From Thalassospira profundimaris WP0211 (GTDB taxonomy: Bacteria > Pseudomonadota > Alphaproteobacteria > Rhodospirillales > Thalassospiraceae), in the NCBI RefSeq assembly GCF_000300275.1, contig NZ_AMRN01000010.1:62001-126000 (forward strand): a stretch of DNA of 64,000 nucleotides. Reading direction: 5' to 3'. Within the stretch, counting starts at the first letter, position 1, and each line of letters starts with the position of its first letter. The notes below the pieces were generated by a model. The model saw nothing but the letters and a program-made list of their open reading frames with translations. It did no database searches and was not told the DNA's origin. The position numbers were made by a program, and so were the translations under genes. This document shows, in pieces, positions 53,287 to 62,624 of the stretch.

Positions 53287-53505
53287 TTACTTGAAACGGA
53301 AGGTAATACGACCTTTGGTCAGGTCATAAGGGGTCATTTCGACGCTGACACGGTCACCTGCGAGAACGCGGATACGGTTCTTGCGCATTTTGCCCGAGGT
53401 ATGGGCAAGGATTTCGTGGTCATTGTCCAGCTTCACGCGAAACATCGCATTGGGCAGAAGTTCAACGACAGTGCCCTGAAACTCGATAACGTCTTCTTTA
53501 GCCAT
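53287..53505 (-). CDS. infA: Translation initiation factor IF-1
   Basis: A 72-residue protein with the whole IF-1 sequence pattern: [40 protein letters not shown] and the end [13 protein letters not shown]. It binds the ribosomal A site during initiation. It is the first gene of the infA-maf-rng-yacG run. The 254-base gap upstream must contain its promoter and that of the divergent GNAT gene. Confidence 0.98.
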   Translation of the reverse strand: MAKEDVIEFQGTVVELLPNAMFRVKLDNDHEILAHTSGKMRKNRIRVLAGDRVSVEMTPYDLTKGRITFRFK

Positions 53506-53759
53506 GTGACTCCTAGCTTTCGTATTGCAATATCAAAATACCGGTGGGCGGCAAACTGCTCTGAACCGGGCAAAAGGTCAAGTCCTTTCACGTGTCAGGC
53601 GTGGCGTTACAGCACTGCGTTAAACGAATGGCGACGTATCTGTGCTGCCAAATCGCGCGGAACAAGGATTGCGCGAAAAGAACCGGCTCGGCCCTTTTCG
53701 AATGCCGGTATGCGCCCTAAGATGCCGCTATCTTTCCGGCCTTTCATGAAAGCCCCCGC

Positions 53760-54254
53760 ATGACCAATCCTCATACCATTGAAATACGCCTTGCAGAACG
53801 TGATGACGCACCGGCACTCCATGCCATGATTTGCGAAATCGGCCAGGCAACGGGATGTGCGGATAAAATTGCAAGCACGCCCGAAGATCTGGCGCGGGAT
53901 GGCTTTGGCAAAGACCGTGCGTTTGACGCGCTGATTGCGATTGCCGATGACACACCGGTTGCCATGTGCCTGTTTTTCCCAAGCTATTCGACATTTCGCG
54001 GACGGCCCGGGCTTTATATTCAGGATCTTTATGTCGCACCAAGCCATCGCGGCGGCGGTTTTGCCAAACGCCTGGTGGCTGCGGTCACCAAACATGCCCG
54101 TGCACACGGCAAATCCTATATCCGGTTGTCTGTCGATGCGGAAAACATGATCGGCCAACGGTTTTACGAAAAACTTGGTATGTGCCATGCCGAGGACGAG
54201 AAGATCTACGTGCTTGATGGTGCTGCGTTCGAAGCCCTCAGCAGCGCGGATTAA
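53760..54254 (+). CDS. GNAT-family N-acetyltransferase
   Basis: The 164 residues have the GNAT fold: LYIQDLYVAPSHRGGGFAKRLVAAV is motif A with the acetyl-CoA loop (HRGGGFA), and FYEKLGMCHAEDE is motif B. The pattern resembles diamine acetyltransferases, but the substrate is not fixed. It is convergent with the LMW-phosphatase gene, ending nine bases away. Confidence 0.88.
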   Translation: MTNPHTIEIRLAERDDAPALHAMICEIGQATGCADKIASTPEDLARDGFGKDRAFDALIAIADDTPVAMCLFFPSYSTFRGRPGLYIQDLYVAPSHRGGGFAKRLVAAVTKHARAHGKSYIRLSVDAENMIGQRFYEKLGMCHAEDEKIYVLDGAAFEALSSAD

Positions 54255-54263
54255 GCCAGGCAA

Positions 54264-54710
54264 TCACATGGTGGGTGCAGGACCGACGGGGAAGCGATCA
54301 AGGATGCGTTTTTTGATCTGGTCGCGCACCTGCCGATAGGCCTCAAGGCGAATTTCACGCGAACCTTCGACGATTGTGGCATCAAAGGTATTCCAGAATT
54401 CCACGTCACACGCCATGGTGCGGGTCATTTCGACCGCGCGGTGCTGGGCCTCGGGTGACATCGTGATGATCAGATCAAAGAAGCCGTCTTCAAGCTGATC
54501 AAAGGTTTTGGAATTGTATGAGGAAATATCAAGACCGATTTCCTCCATCACCGCCACGGCAAAGCCATCGAGCTCACCGGCACGCACCCCGCAACTTTCA
54601 ACATAAATGCGGGTTCCGTGATAGTGACGCATCAAGGCAGCAGCCATCACCGAACGCACGGCATTATAGCTGCAGGCAAAAAGAACCGAGCCGGGGAGTT
54701 CTTCTGCCAC
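54264..54710 (-). CDS. Low-molecular-weight phosphatase-family protein
   Basis: The 148 residues begin with SVLFACSYNAVRSVMAAAL, containing the CX5R phosphatase loop (Cys13 to Arg19), and have TMSPEAQHRAVEM with an acidic counterpart later (EFWNTFDATI). It may be a protein tyrosine phosphatase or an ArsC-like enzyme; the usual DP motif is unclear. Start GTG 54710 with AAGG nearby. The UPF0262 gene ends six bases upstream, so they are one operon with hisD. Confidence 0.85.
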   Translation of the reverse strand: MAEELPGSVLFACSYNAVRSVMAAALMRHYHGTRIYVESCGVRAGELDGFAVAVMEEIGLDISSYNSKTFDQLEDGFFDLIITMSPEAQHRAVEMTRTMACDVEFWNTFDATIVEGSREIRLEAYRQVRDQIKKRILDRFPVGPAPTM

Positions 54711-54716
54711 CGTGCC

Positions 54717-55193
54717 TTAACCCCGGATGTGAAGGACACAAATCAACGTAAACAGGCGACGCGCGGTATTTTCATCAATCGTCACCTTGTCGGCCAGAAG
54801 CTCTCGCAATTGTTCGGAGCCCTCGTTGTGAAGACCACGTCTCGCCATATCGATGGTTTCGATCTGGGCGGCACTGGCCTTTTTGATGGCGTCATAATAG
54901 CTTTCGCAGATCATGAAATAGTCTTTGACGATCCGGCGGAACGGCGACAGCGGCACGGGAATGGTCGTCAGGTTCTCGGTATCATCGTCGCCGCGCACAT
55001 CCATATAGATGCGGTTTTCTTCGATGCGCATATGCACCGAATACGGACCTTCGAAACCGCCAGCCGGTTCGAAATGGTTTTCTTCGAGAAGGTCATAGAT
55101 CGCCACCGCCTGCTCATGCTCGACCTCAGGACGGCGTCTTACCTTGTATTTCTCGTCAAGATAGATACCGGCAATACACTGGTTTTCTGCCAT
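54717..55193 (-). CDS. UPF0262 family protein
   Basis: The 158 residues match the alphaproteobacterial UPF0262 family: NRIYMDVRGDD, TIPVPLSPFRRIVKDYFMICESYYDAI and the end TARRLFTLICVLHIRG. It is regularly found between hisD and an LMW phosphatase gene, as here. The function is unknown. Confidence 0.9.
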   Translation of the reverse strand: MAENQCIAGIYLDEKYKVRRRPEVEHEQAVAIYDLLEENHFEPAGGFEGPYSVHMRIEENRIYMDVRGDDDTENLTTIPVPLSPFRRIVKDYFMICESYYDAIKKASAAQIETIDMARRGLHNEGSEQLRELLADKVTIDENTARRLFTLICVLHIRG

Positions 55194-55236
55194 GGCTCTC
55201 TCGCTCCGGTCCCTTCACACGCTGCATTGCAACAGC

Positions 55237-56532
55237 TTACATCTGGTTTGAACGGATCGCTACCGAAAGTCCATGTGCCTGCAGACCTTCGCTTTCTGCA
55301 AGGGCGATTGCCGCCGGGCCGATTTTTGCCAGACTTTCGGGTGTGCACTTGATCAGCGACGAACGCTTGATGAAGTCCAAAACCCCAAGGCCGGACGAGA
55401 AACGCGCCGAGCGGGCCGTCGGCAGAACATGGTTCGGGCCGGCAACATAATCGCCGATGGCCTCTGGGGTATAACGGCCCAGGAAAATCGCACCGGCATG
55501 GTGAATGTCTTCTGCCAGTGCGTCCGGGTCGTCGACCGCCAATTCAAGATGTTCCGGTGCGATCCGATCCACAAGGGCCGGAGCCTGCGACAGATTTTCG
55601 ACCAAAACAATTGCACCAAAGTCGCGCCAGCTTGCCCCGGCGATTTCTGCACGCGGCAGTTTTTCAAGATGGGCATCAATTGACACCTGCACCTGATCGG
55701 CGAATTTCGCATCATCAGTGATCAGAATCGATTGCGCGACCGGGTCATGTTCCGCCTGCGACAACAAATCTGCGGCCACCCAGCTTGGATCGTTGCTGCC
55801 ATCGGCAACCACCAAAATTTCCGACGGGCCCGCAATCATATCAATGCCGACCTGACCAAACACACGGCGTTTGGCCGCGGCAACAAACGCATTGCCCGGA
55901 CCGACGATCTTGTCGACCGGCTTGATGGTTTCGGTACCATAAGCAAGGGCTGCAATCGCCTGCGCCCCGCCGATGCGGTAAATCTCGTCAACACCGGCAA
56001 TTCGGGCCGCAGCCAGAACCAGCGGGTTCATTTTATTGTCAGGCGTCGGCACCACCATGACAAGGCGTTCCACACCGGCAACCTTGGCCGGAATGGCGTT
56101 CATCAGAACCGATGACGGATAGGATGCCAGACCGCCCGGAACATAAAGTCCTGCCGCCGACACCGCACGCCAGCGCCAGCCAAGCTCAACACCACTTTCA
56201 TCGGTATAGCGTTCATCGGCCGGCATCTGCTTTTCGTGGTAGGCACGAATGCGCTTTGCCGCCAGTTCCAGCGATTTGAGAAGGTCCGCATCAATGTCGG
56301 CAACCGCCGCATCGACCTCGGTCGCGCTCACCGCCATGCCGGATGCGTCGATACCAAGGCGATCAAATCGGTTGGTATAGTCACAAACGGCTTCGTCACC
56401 GCGATTACGCACATCGGCGATAATATCGGCAACGGCCGCATCAACATCGGCATCCGATTCGCGTTTCATGCCCAGAAGCTTGACGAAATCTTCTTCGAAG
56501 CTGGCGTCAGTAATCGAAAGCTTAAGCGGCAT
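55237..56532 (-). CDS. hisD: Histidinol dehydrogenase
   Basis: The 431 residues carry the HisD signature region [32 protein letters not shown] and the zinc/catalytic residues in [14 protein letters not shown] and [14 protein letters not shown]. It catalyses the last two steps of histidine synthesis. It overlaps hisG by 11 bases. Confidence 0.97.
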   Translation of the reverse strand: MPLKLSITDASFEEDFVKLLGMKRESDADVDAAVADIIADVRNRGDEAVCDYTNRFDRLGIDASGMAVSATEVDAAVADIDADLLKSLELAAKRIRAYHEKQMPADERYTDESGVELGWRWRAVSAAGLYVPGGLASYPSSVLMNAIPAKVAGVERLVMVVPTPDNKMNPLVLAAARIAGVDEIYRIGGAQAIAALAYGTETIKPVDKIVGPGNAFVAAAKRRVFGQVGIDMIAGPSEILVVADGSNDPSWVAADLLSQAEHDPVAQSILITDDAKFADQVQVSIDAHLEKLPRAEIAGASWRDFGAIVLVENLSQAPALVDRIAPEHLELAVDDPDALAEDIHHAGAIFLGRYTPEAIGDYVAGPNHVLPTARSARFSSGLGVLDFIKRSSLIKCTPESLAKIGPAAIALAESEGLQAHGLSVAIRSNQM

Positions 56533-57181
56533 TGAGCACCTCGGAAAAACGGTCGATCCAGGGCTGGATATCGGTCGGGCGGGTTTTCAGCGCGGCACGA
56601 TTAACGATCAGGCGCGACGTCACATCGGCGACATGTTCTATTTCACGCAAGCCATTGGCCTTAAGCGTGTTGCCGGTCGAGACAAGGTCGACGATACGGC
56701 GGCACAGACCAAGTGTTGGTGCCAGTTCCATCGCGCCGTTCAGCTTGATGCATTCAGCCTGCACGCCCCGTTTGGCAAAATGCGTACGGGTGATGTTGGG
56801 ATATTTGGTCGCGACCCGGACATGCGACCAGCGTGACGGATCATCGCCTTCGATCATTTCTTCCGGTTCGGCAACGGCGATCCGGCAATGCCCGATATTA
56901 AGATCCAGCGGCGCATAGATATCCGGATAGTCAAATTCCATCAGGACGTCATTGCCGCAGACACCGATATGGGCTGCGCCAAAGGCAACGAAGGTTGCGA
57001 CGTCAAAGCTGCGCACACGGATGATATCGATATGCGGATGGTTGGTGGCGAAACGAAGCGCACGGGATTTCGGATCATCAAATGCCGCTTCCGGTTCGAT
57101 CCCGGCGGATCGCACCAGTGGCATCACCTCGTCAAGAATGCGCCCCTTGGGCAGGGCAAGCACCAGCTTTTCGTCACTCAT
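56522..57181 (-). CDS. hisG: ATP phosphoribosyltransferase, short form
   Basis: The 219 residues match short-form His[33 protein letters not shown] and the PRPP loop region [14 protein letters not shown]. The short form lacks the regulatory domain and needs HisZ, which is not in the window. ATG 57181 is used instead of the TTG one codon upstream. It is the first histidine gene of the operon, 45 bases downstream of murA. Confidence 0.95.
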   Translation of the reverse strand: MSDEKLVLALPKGRILDEVMPLVRSAGIEPEAAFDDPKSRALRFATNHPHIDIIRVRSFDVATFVAFGAAHIGVCGNDVLMEFDYPDIYAPLDLNIGHCRIAVAEPEEMIEGDDPSRWSHVRVATKYPNITRTHFAKRGVQAECIKLNGAMELAPTLGLCRRIVDLVSTGNTLKANGLREIEHVADVTSRLIVNRAALKTRPTDIQPWIDRFSEVLNAA

Positions 57182-57226
57182 CAATCAGTCGCCTTACGCG
57201 TTTTTCAGTTATCCGGAAGCCTTATA

Positions 57227-58519
57227 TCAGGCCGGAACCCGGACACGTTCGATCTGCGCCCCGCAGGAGCTCAGTTTTTCTTCAAGCCGCTCATAACCGC
57301 GGTCCAGATGGTAGACACGGTTAATAACCGTCTCGCCCTCGGCTGCCAAGCCTGCAAGCACCATTGAAACCGAGGCACGCAGATCGGTTGCCATGACTTC
57401 AGCCCCCGAAAGCTTTGCACTGCCGCGGACAATCGCCGAACGGCCATGCACGTTGACATCAGCGCCCATGCGGCTGAGTTCCGGTACGTGCATGAAACGG
57501 TTTTCGAAAATGGTTTCGGTGATCATTGACGCACCGTTGGCCACCGACATCAACGCCATGAACTGGGCCTGCATATCGGTCGGGAAGCCCGGATAGGGTT
57601 CGGTCATCACGTCAACACCCTTAAGCGTCGCACGGTTGCCGCGCACCTTAAGGCCATCTTCGGTTTCTTCAACCTCGACCCCGGCTGCGCGCATCGCATC
57701 AACAAGGCTGTCAATCAATTCCATACGGGTTCCGGTCAGTTCGATCTCGCCACCGGTGATGGCGGCGGCAATCGCATAGGTCCCGGTTTCGATGCGATCC
57801 GGCACGACCGAATATTCCGCACCATGCAGGCGCGGCTTGCCGGTGACTTTGAGGGTATCGGTTCCGATACCTTCGATCTCGGCCCCCATGGCAACAAGGC
57901 AGTGGGCCAGATCAGACACTTCGGGTTCGCGCGCGGCATTGGCAATGGTGACGACACCGTCGGCTAGCGATGCGGCCATCAGCGTGTTTTCCGTCGCTCC
58001 TACCGAAACCTGCGGGAACAGAACATGTCCGCCTTTCAGGCCGTCGGGTGCGCGGGCTTCGATGTAGCCCTCGGTCAGGTGGATTTCAGCCCCCATGGCT
58101 TCCAGAGCCTTAAGATGCAGGTCAACCGGTCGGTTGCCAATCGCACACCCGCCAGGAAGCGACACACGGGCAACACCACATCGCGCGACAATCGGACCAA
58201 GCACCAACACAGATGCACGCATCTTGCGCACCAGATCATAAGGTGCCGTGGTCGAGGTGATTTCCTTGGCGGTCATTTCAAGAACGCGACCGGTATGGCC
58301 ACCATTGGGCGCATGCCCGTTCAGATGCAACGCCACACCATGCTGTGCCAGAAGATTGGCCATCGATGTGATATCTGCCAGATGCGGCAGGTTCGATAAC
58401 GTCAACGTTTCATCTGTCAGAAGGGCTGCTGCCATCAACGGCAAAGCCGCGTTTTTGGCACCGCCGATTGCAATTTTGCCCTGCAGCCGGCGACCACCGG
58501 AAATCTTAATCTTGTCCAT
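57227..58519 (-). CDS. murA: UDP-N-acetylglucosamine 1-carboxyvinyltransferase
   Basis: The 430 residues match Mur[27 protein letters not shown] at the start and the catalytic-cysteine loop [16 protein letters not shown] (the fosfomycin target) near residue 117. It performs the first committed step of peptidoglycan synthesis. hisG follows on the same strand. Confidence 0.97.
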   Translation of the reverse strand: MDKIKISGGRRLQGKIAIGGAKNAALPLMAAALLTDETLTLSNLPHLADITSMANLLAQHGVALHLNGHAPNGGHTGRVLEMTAKEITSTTAPYDLVRKMRASVLVLGPIVARCGVARVSLPGGCAIGNRPVDLHLKALEAMGAEIHLTEGYIEARAPDGLKGGHVLFPQVSVGATENTLMAASLADGVVTIANAAREPEVSDLAHCLVAMGAEIEGIGTDTLKVTGKPRLHGAEYSVVPDRIETGTYAIAAAITGGEIELTGTRMELIDSLVDAMRAAGVEVEETEDGLKVRGNRATLKGVDVMTEPYPGFPTDMQAQFMALMSVANGASMITETIFENRFMHVPELSRMGADVNVHGRSAIVRGSAKLSGAEVMATDLRASVSMVLAGLAAEGETVINRVYHLDRGYERLEEKLSSCGAQIERVRVPA

Positions 58520-58600
58520 TCAGTCCTCTTTGTACTGCGCGCGATGGCGCAGCGAACGCGTGTCTTGGCGTATCACCACCAGATTATTGCCACCCCTTTA

Positions 58601-59155
58601 TCACAGGCGCGGCAATGTGACACCTTTTTGGCCCATATATTTCCCTGCGCGATCCGCATAGGAGGTATCGCATTCACTTTCCGCCTTAAGGAAAATGAAC
58701 TGACACGCCCCTTCATTGGCATAAATGCGCGCCGGAAGCGGCGTGGTGTTGGAAAATTCAAGGGTCACATGCCCTTCCCATTCGGGTTCAAGCGGCGTGA
58801 CATTGACGATGATGCCGCACCGGGCATAGGTCGATTTCCCCAGACAGATCACCAGTGTGTCGCGCGGGATGCGGAAATATTCCACGGTGCGCGCAAGCGC
58901 GAAACTGTTGGGCGGGATCACGCAGACTTCGGTCTGGCGATTGACAAACCCGTCATCGGAAAATTCCTTGGGATCGACGATGGCCGAGTCGACATTGGTG
59001 AAAATCTTGAACTCGTCAGCGACGCGGGCGTCATAGCCGTACGAACTGACACCATAGGAGATCACACCATCGCGTTTGAAACCGTCGACAAACGGTTCGA
59101 TCATGCCTTTTTCCTGCGCCATCTGGCGTATCCAGTGATCCGGTCTTACCGACAT
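58601..59155 (-). CDS. dcd: dCTP deaminase
   Basis: The 184 residues match Dcd: [86 protein letters not shown]. It deaminates dCTP to dUTP. ATG 59155 (MSVRPDHWI) is the conserved start; the open frame upstream is not conserved. murA lies 81 bases downstream. Confidence 0.96.
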   Translation of the reverse strand: MSVRPDHWIRQMAQEKGMIEPFVDGFKRDGVISYGVSSYGYDARVADEFKIFTNVDSAIVDPKEFSDDGFVNRQTEVCVIPPNSFALARTVEYFRIPRDTLVICLGKSTYARCGIIVNVTPLEPEWEGHVTLEFSNTTPLPARIYANEGACQFIFLKAESECDTSYADRAGKYMGQKGVTLPRL

Positions 59156-59285
59156 AGTGCCACCCCTGTTTTTGCGAAAATCCCAACCACGTTCAGCACC
59201 CACGGTTTTACCCGTCCGCGGGCCTCAAGATCAACCAAACGATGCACGCGCCCATCAAAGCGAAGGTGAAAAATGACGCGCGAGA

Positions 59286-59447
59286 TCAGTCCTCAGATTT
59301 TTCGTCTGTAGCTGGACCTTGTGGATCGCTTTTGCGTGAGCGTTGCTGTTGCTTGCGCTTGGCCAGATTGGCACGCAGGGCTTCGGCTTCGCGTTTTAAA
59401 CGTTCCTCGTTTACGGCCGGACGCATGTCAGATTTTTTGGCTGTCAT
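59286..59447 (-). CDS. Small basic conserved-looking protein (53 residues)
   Basis: ATG 59447 opens a 53-codon frame starting MTAKKSDMRPAVNEERLKREAEALRANL and ending in acidic residues after a Lys/Arg/Gln-rich stretch. Its helical charged pattern (ERLKREAEALRANLAKRKQQQ) resembles short uncharacterised alphaproteobacterial proteins. No strong ribosome site is visible. The function is unknown. Confidence 0.65.
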   Translation of the reverse strand: MTAKKSDMRPAVNEERLKREAEALRANLAKRKQQQRSRKSDPQGPATDEKSED

Positions 59448-59595
59448 GATGCAATCAAAGTTCCGTCAGATTTATGCGGGTTTGAGCGATTGGCCTGTTA
59501 TAAAACAGCGTGCGAAAAATTACAGCCGATCTTGACGAAAACAGGGCGAAAAGGCCTGCGACGGGAACAATCGAAAAACTTCGCATAATTCAGGC

Positions 59596-59625
59596 TTGAC
59601 CAATTACAGATACGTGGCCTATAAC
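59596..59625 (+). promoter_or_regulatory. Promoter of the tRNA-Thr cluster
   Basis: TTGACC (59596-59601) and TATAAC (59620-59625) are separated by 18 bases and followed by a GC-rich discriminator, 24 bases before the first tRNA. Confidence 0.65.
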
Positions 59626-59648
59626 CCGCCCGCACCGCAAGGGCTCAT

Positions 59649-59723
59649 GCTGCTGTAGCTCAGGGGTAGAGCACTCCCTTGGTAAGGGAGAGGCCGGGAG
59701 TTCAAATCTCCCCAGCAGCACCA
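59649..59723 (+). tRNA. tRNA-Thr (GGT), copy 1
   Basis: A complete 75-base cloverleaf: acceptor GCTGCTG/CAGCAGC, D-arm AGCTCAGGGGTAGAGC, anticodon loop TTGGTAA (GGT), T-arm GAGTTCAAATCTC and encoded CCA. Confidence 0.96.
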
Positions 59724-59751
59724 TTGCCCACCGGTCCAGCCTGTTTATCGG

Positions 59752-59826
59752 GCTGCTGTAGCTCAGGGGTAGAGCACTCCCTTGGTAAGGGAGAGGCCGG
59801 GAGTTCAAATCTCCCCAGCAGCACCA
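59752..59826 (+). tRNA. tRNA-Thr (GGT), copy 2
   Basis: Identical in all 75 bases to copy 1 and preceded by the 28-base spacer. The recombinase frame on the other strand ends at 59805, inside this gene. Confidence 0.96.
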
Positions 59827-61475
59827 TTGCCCACCGGTCCAGCCTGTTTATCGGGCTGCTGTAGCTCAGGGGTAGAGCACTCCCTTGGTAAGGGAGAGGC
59901 CGGGAGTTCAAATCTCCCCAGCAGCACCATTTGACAATTTTGACCCTGCAAACCCGCTAAGACCTTGAAAGGTATGGCAGTTTCTATAGTTCGATAACCC
60001 TTTTCGCGGGAGTATCGAAGAGGCTCTACAAAGGCCAGCCGCAGCACGGTTTGGCGCAGGGGTAGAGACCCATTTTCATATATATTCCAAGGGCTTGAGA
60101 GAAACTTCAGCGCGAGTTCAATAGACTCTCCAAACCTCCCCTTCGCCGGAATCATATTCTCGGCTTTCTCAGTCAGCAGAAACTTCTCCCGCTCCAATTT
60201 CTCGACCCGTTTTTCAAGCGCAGAGATCACGGATGCACTCGACGACTCGACAATCCTGTCGAGCAGCTTGTTGATCTGGTCCTCAACGTCTGCGAGCTGC
60301 GCGAGAACCGCTTTCTTGGATCGCTTAGCTTCATCCAACCGCGCATCCCACGCGCGCTCAAACATGGTGCGCATGACACCGAAGAGCTTCTTCGTTGGCT
60401 GCATGGATTTGAGAATTTCCGCGAAGCCTTCCTCGATCTTCGCACGCGGGATCGATTTGCGCTTGGACGGACAACTTGGCGTGTCGCACAGATAATACGG
60501 ATAGTGCTTGCGGCACCCCTTGGACCAAGCTGCGGTCATGGGCTTGTCGCAATCATCGCAGTGCACGAAGCCGCGAAGCGGAAAATCAGGGCTGAAGTCA
60601 CGCCGAGCAGCAGGACGACCGCCATTTTCCAGATTATTCAGAATTCTTTCATGCGTCCCGAAGCTAATCAGCGCTTCATGGTGGCCTTTACGCAGGCTCA
60701 CTTCCCATGTCTCTGAATGGACGTACCCTGCGTAAAGTGGGTTTCTGAGCAGCTTGGTAATCTTCCACGCTCGGATTTTCCCGTTTGGCAAATCCTTTGG
60801 GAACTCAGGCTTGGTTTCTAAAAACCGCTGCACTTCGGCTTGAGACGCGAAACGACCATTTGCGTACCCTTCGAGTGCTTCTTGCACATACTCGGCAAGC
60901 ACACCGTCAGGAGACAGAAGCTTACCGTGTACCTTATCGGTTATGTACTTGTAGCCTACTGGCGCATGAAAGACCCAATAGCCTTTCTCGATACGGGCAA
61001 CCATCTTCTGCCGAACCTGGCGGCGGTTTTGCTCACGTTCTAACTCACCGTGCGCGGCAACAATGGTTTCAATGAATTTGCCTTCAGGTGTATCTTCGAA
61101 ATTGAAGTTGAGGCATTCAACCGTCGCGCCGCGTTCGGCGAATGCGTGACGTAGCTTAAAGTGAAATTCTGTGTCACGAGCGAAGCGCTTGAGATCATCG
61201 AAGATGACGACGAATTTGCCGTCCTTCTGGGCATCGAGATAGGCCAGCATGGCGCACATGCCTGGGCGCTTCATGAAGTCACCACCGCCCGAAGCGTCAT
61301 CAGGGAATACCGCCTCTACGGCATAACCTTTCATCTCGGCGTACTGTCGGCACCGATGCTCTTGACTGACGAGGCCAGCACCCTCTGTCTTTTGGCGCGT
61401 CGTGGATACACGGCAATAGATAAGTGCACGGATTGGCGTGCTTTTTTGGTTCTTGTTGTTCTTTTCTGAGGCCAT
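59805..61475 (-). CDS. Large serine recombinase (integrase) running into the tRNA-Thr genes
   Basis: The 556 residues have the resolvase catalytic domain (ALIYCRVSTTRQ with nucleophile Ser24; FDDLKRFARD; GELEREQNRRQVRQKM), the recombinase domain (about 170-275), a zinc ribbon (HCDDCDKPM ... YYLCDTPSC, about 325-355) and a coiled coil (about 395-450). There is no stop inside the element. The last 41 residues (59807-59929) are encoded antisense to tRNA-Thr copy 3, the spacer and the end of copy 2, so the native C-terminus probably differs in the excised form. AAGGA lies near the ATG. It should catalyse integration at tRNA-Thr. Confidence 0.9.
   Translation of the reverse strand: MASEKNNKNQKSTPIRALIYCRVSTTRQKTEGAGLVSQEHRCRQYAEMKGYAVEAVFPDDASGGGDFMKRPGMCAMLAYLDAQKDGKFVVIFDDLKRFARDTEFHFKLRHAFAERGATVECLNFNFEDTPEGKFIETIVAAHGELEREQNRRQVRQKMVARIEKGYWVFHAPVGYKYITDKVHGKLLSPDGVLAEYVQEALEGYANGRFASQAEVQRFLETKPEFPKDLPNGKIRAWKITKLLRNPLYAGYVHSETWEVSLRKGHHEALISFGTHERILNNLENGGRPAARRDFSPDFPLRGFVHCDDCDKPMTAAWSKGCRKHYPYYLCDTPSCPSKRKSIPRAKIEEGFAEILKSMQPTKKLFGVMRTMFERAWDARLDEAKRSKKAVLAQLADVEDQINKLLDRIVESSSASVISALEKRVEKLEREKFLLTEKAENMIPAKGRFGESIELALKFLSSPWNIYENGSLPLRQTVLRLAFVEPLRYSREKGYRTIETAIPFKVLAGLQGQNCQMVLLGRFELPASPLPRECSTPELQQPDKQAGPVGNGAAGEI
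59855..59929 (+). tRNA. tRNA-Thr (GGT), copy 3, element junction
   Basis: Identical to copies 1 and 2. Its CCA end is followed directly by foreign-looking sequence instead of the usual spacer, marking the integration site. The whole gene is covered on the opposite strand by the recombinase frame. Confidence 0.96.
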
Positions 61476-61500
61476 GAATCCTTAACCTTTCTGCGCCGCC

Positions 61501-61842
61501 TCAAGGTACCGGCGCAACGACGTCTTCGTGTTCTGTACTGGGTAGGTTGGATTCTAGCCCATCTTCGCACAAAATGCTCGCATGATCGTGCTTTGTTCCG
61601 CCTTTTCCACAGACCTGCTGTGTCGGATGCACGTCAAAGCCAAGCTCTACAAACGCTACTATGATCTTCCAAAGCGCGCCAATGACTTGCTCCTTCTGAA
61701 CGTCGTCTATGTCAGCATCTTCGAGCAGCTCTTTGTAGAACTCGACATCTAGCTGAAGACTGTGCCTTACAGTTCGATCATGTTCACGCGACAGTGCTTC
61801 GCCTACGTCGGGCAATGTCCAATCTTTATCGGATGTGGTCAT
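61501..61842 (-). CDS. Hypothetical element protein upstream of the recombinase
   Basis: The 113 residues begin MTTSDKDWTLPDVGEALSREHDRTVRHSLQLDVEFYKELLEDADIDDVQKEQ, acidic and helical, with a Cys/His-containing tail (CGKGGTKHDH, ILCEDG). I do not recognise it. GGAGGGG seven bases before ATG 61842 is a strong ribosome site. It ends 25 bases before the recombinase start, so it is probably co-transcribed and could be an accessory or regulatory partner. Confidence 0.8.
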   Translation of the reverse strand: MTTSDKDWTLPDVGEALSREHDRTVRHSLQLDVEFYKELLEDADIDDVQKEQVIGALWKIIVAFVELGFDVHPTQQVCGKGGTKHDHASILCEDGLESNLPSTEHEDVVAPVP

Positions 61843-61866
61843 GACAAGACCCCTCCTTTTCAGCAA

Positions 61867-62349
61867 TGCGCCGCATGCTGACCAGTTTCATTTCCTTTTC
61901 GGACAATAGAGCAGCATATCACCCGCACAGGGTGATAAGCGCAGATATTGCTGCGCAGTTGCTGCATATATAGTTTTATTATACCGCAGCAATCGGCTGA
62001 AACGCAAACTCAGCAAGGGTTTCAGAGAAAAGCAAAGCCCCGATCTTGTTACGAGAGATCAGGGCTTTCAAAAGAGAAATTCTCTTTTAATGAGGAATTT
62101 CGACCCTCTTTAATCTGGGGAGATTGGAGAGCGGATCGAAACAGATGGATTATTGTTCATTATACGAACCGTTTCAACTTTTTATTGATTAAAAATGAGG
62201 GCTTCAATCATGCTGCATTAGATTGAAACCCTCACAAGAGACCAAACTCTTTTGGAAAGGAGTTTATCCGTTCAACAGGGTAGTCTTAGGATATAAACCC
62301 TAGTACTACAGTGCCAAAGTTTGATGTGAATCTCAAATTTTTATTGCAT
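61867..62349. other. AT-rich non-coding region with four hairpins
   Basis: No supported gene lies in this stretch. Inverted repeats: AAAGCCC...GGGCTTT with inner GATC pairs (62034-62068), AAAAGAGAA-A-TTCTCTTTT (62070-62088), a 14-bp near-perfect pair (62196-62209 with 62221-62234) and GTAGT..TAGG/CCTA..ACTAC (62280-62309). The first has a T-rich flank on the minus strand and may end the transcript from the genes at 62350 onward. The others could mark an origin of transfer, an operator or a small RNA (inference). Confidence 0.55.
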
Positions 62350-62622
62350 TTATCGACTTTGTGAGAAGTTTGACTTCGCGTAACCGCCAAGGCGCGCAAA
62401 CACTTGTTGGGCTTCAACTTCCGTAGCTGCTTTTTCAAGCCTGTCGCGAAGGATTGCAATCCGCTTGCGGTTCTCTTCATCGACTTGCCGTCTGGCATCT
62501 ATCGCCAGCCCCCGCCCAGGTTCCAGCTTGGCTGCACTGAGGGGCGCGCGTTGCTCTCGCAGCAGCCGCAACAATTCTTCTTTCGTCGTGATTGCCGGAT
62601 AGGCGTTATCTCTATGATCCAT
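62350..62622 (-). CDS. Small hypothetical element protein
   Basis: The 90 residues are highly charged and helical (KEELLRLLREQRAPLSAAKLEPGRG, RRQVDEENRKRIAILRDRLEKAATEVEAQQVFARLGG). I do not recognise a family. ATG 62622 lies two bases after the stop of the upstream gene, indicating an operon with the coupling protein. Confidence 0.75.
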   Translation of the reverse strand: MDHRDNAYPAITTKEELLRLLREQRAPLSAAKLEPGRGLAIDARRQVDEENRKRIAILRDRLEKAATEVEAQQVFARLGGYAKSNFSQSR

Positions 62623-62624
62623 GG

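Larger units (their letters stand above)
59649..59929. repeat. Exact 103-bp tandem repeat (tRNA-Thr plus spacer)
   Basis: The unit is 75 bases of tRNA plus a 28-base spacer (59724-59751 and 59827-59854, identical). The third unit lacks its spacer because the integrated element begins there. Confidence 0.95.

Noticed and set aside
59590-59911. Short minus-strand proteins containing LLGRFELPASPLPRECSTPELQQ
   Set aside because: These are the well-known false proteins read antisense to tRNA genes. The same residues matter only as the tail of the recombinase frame.
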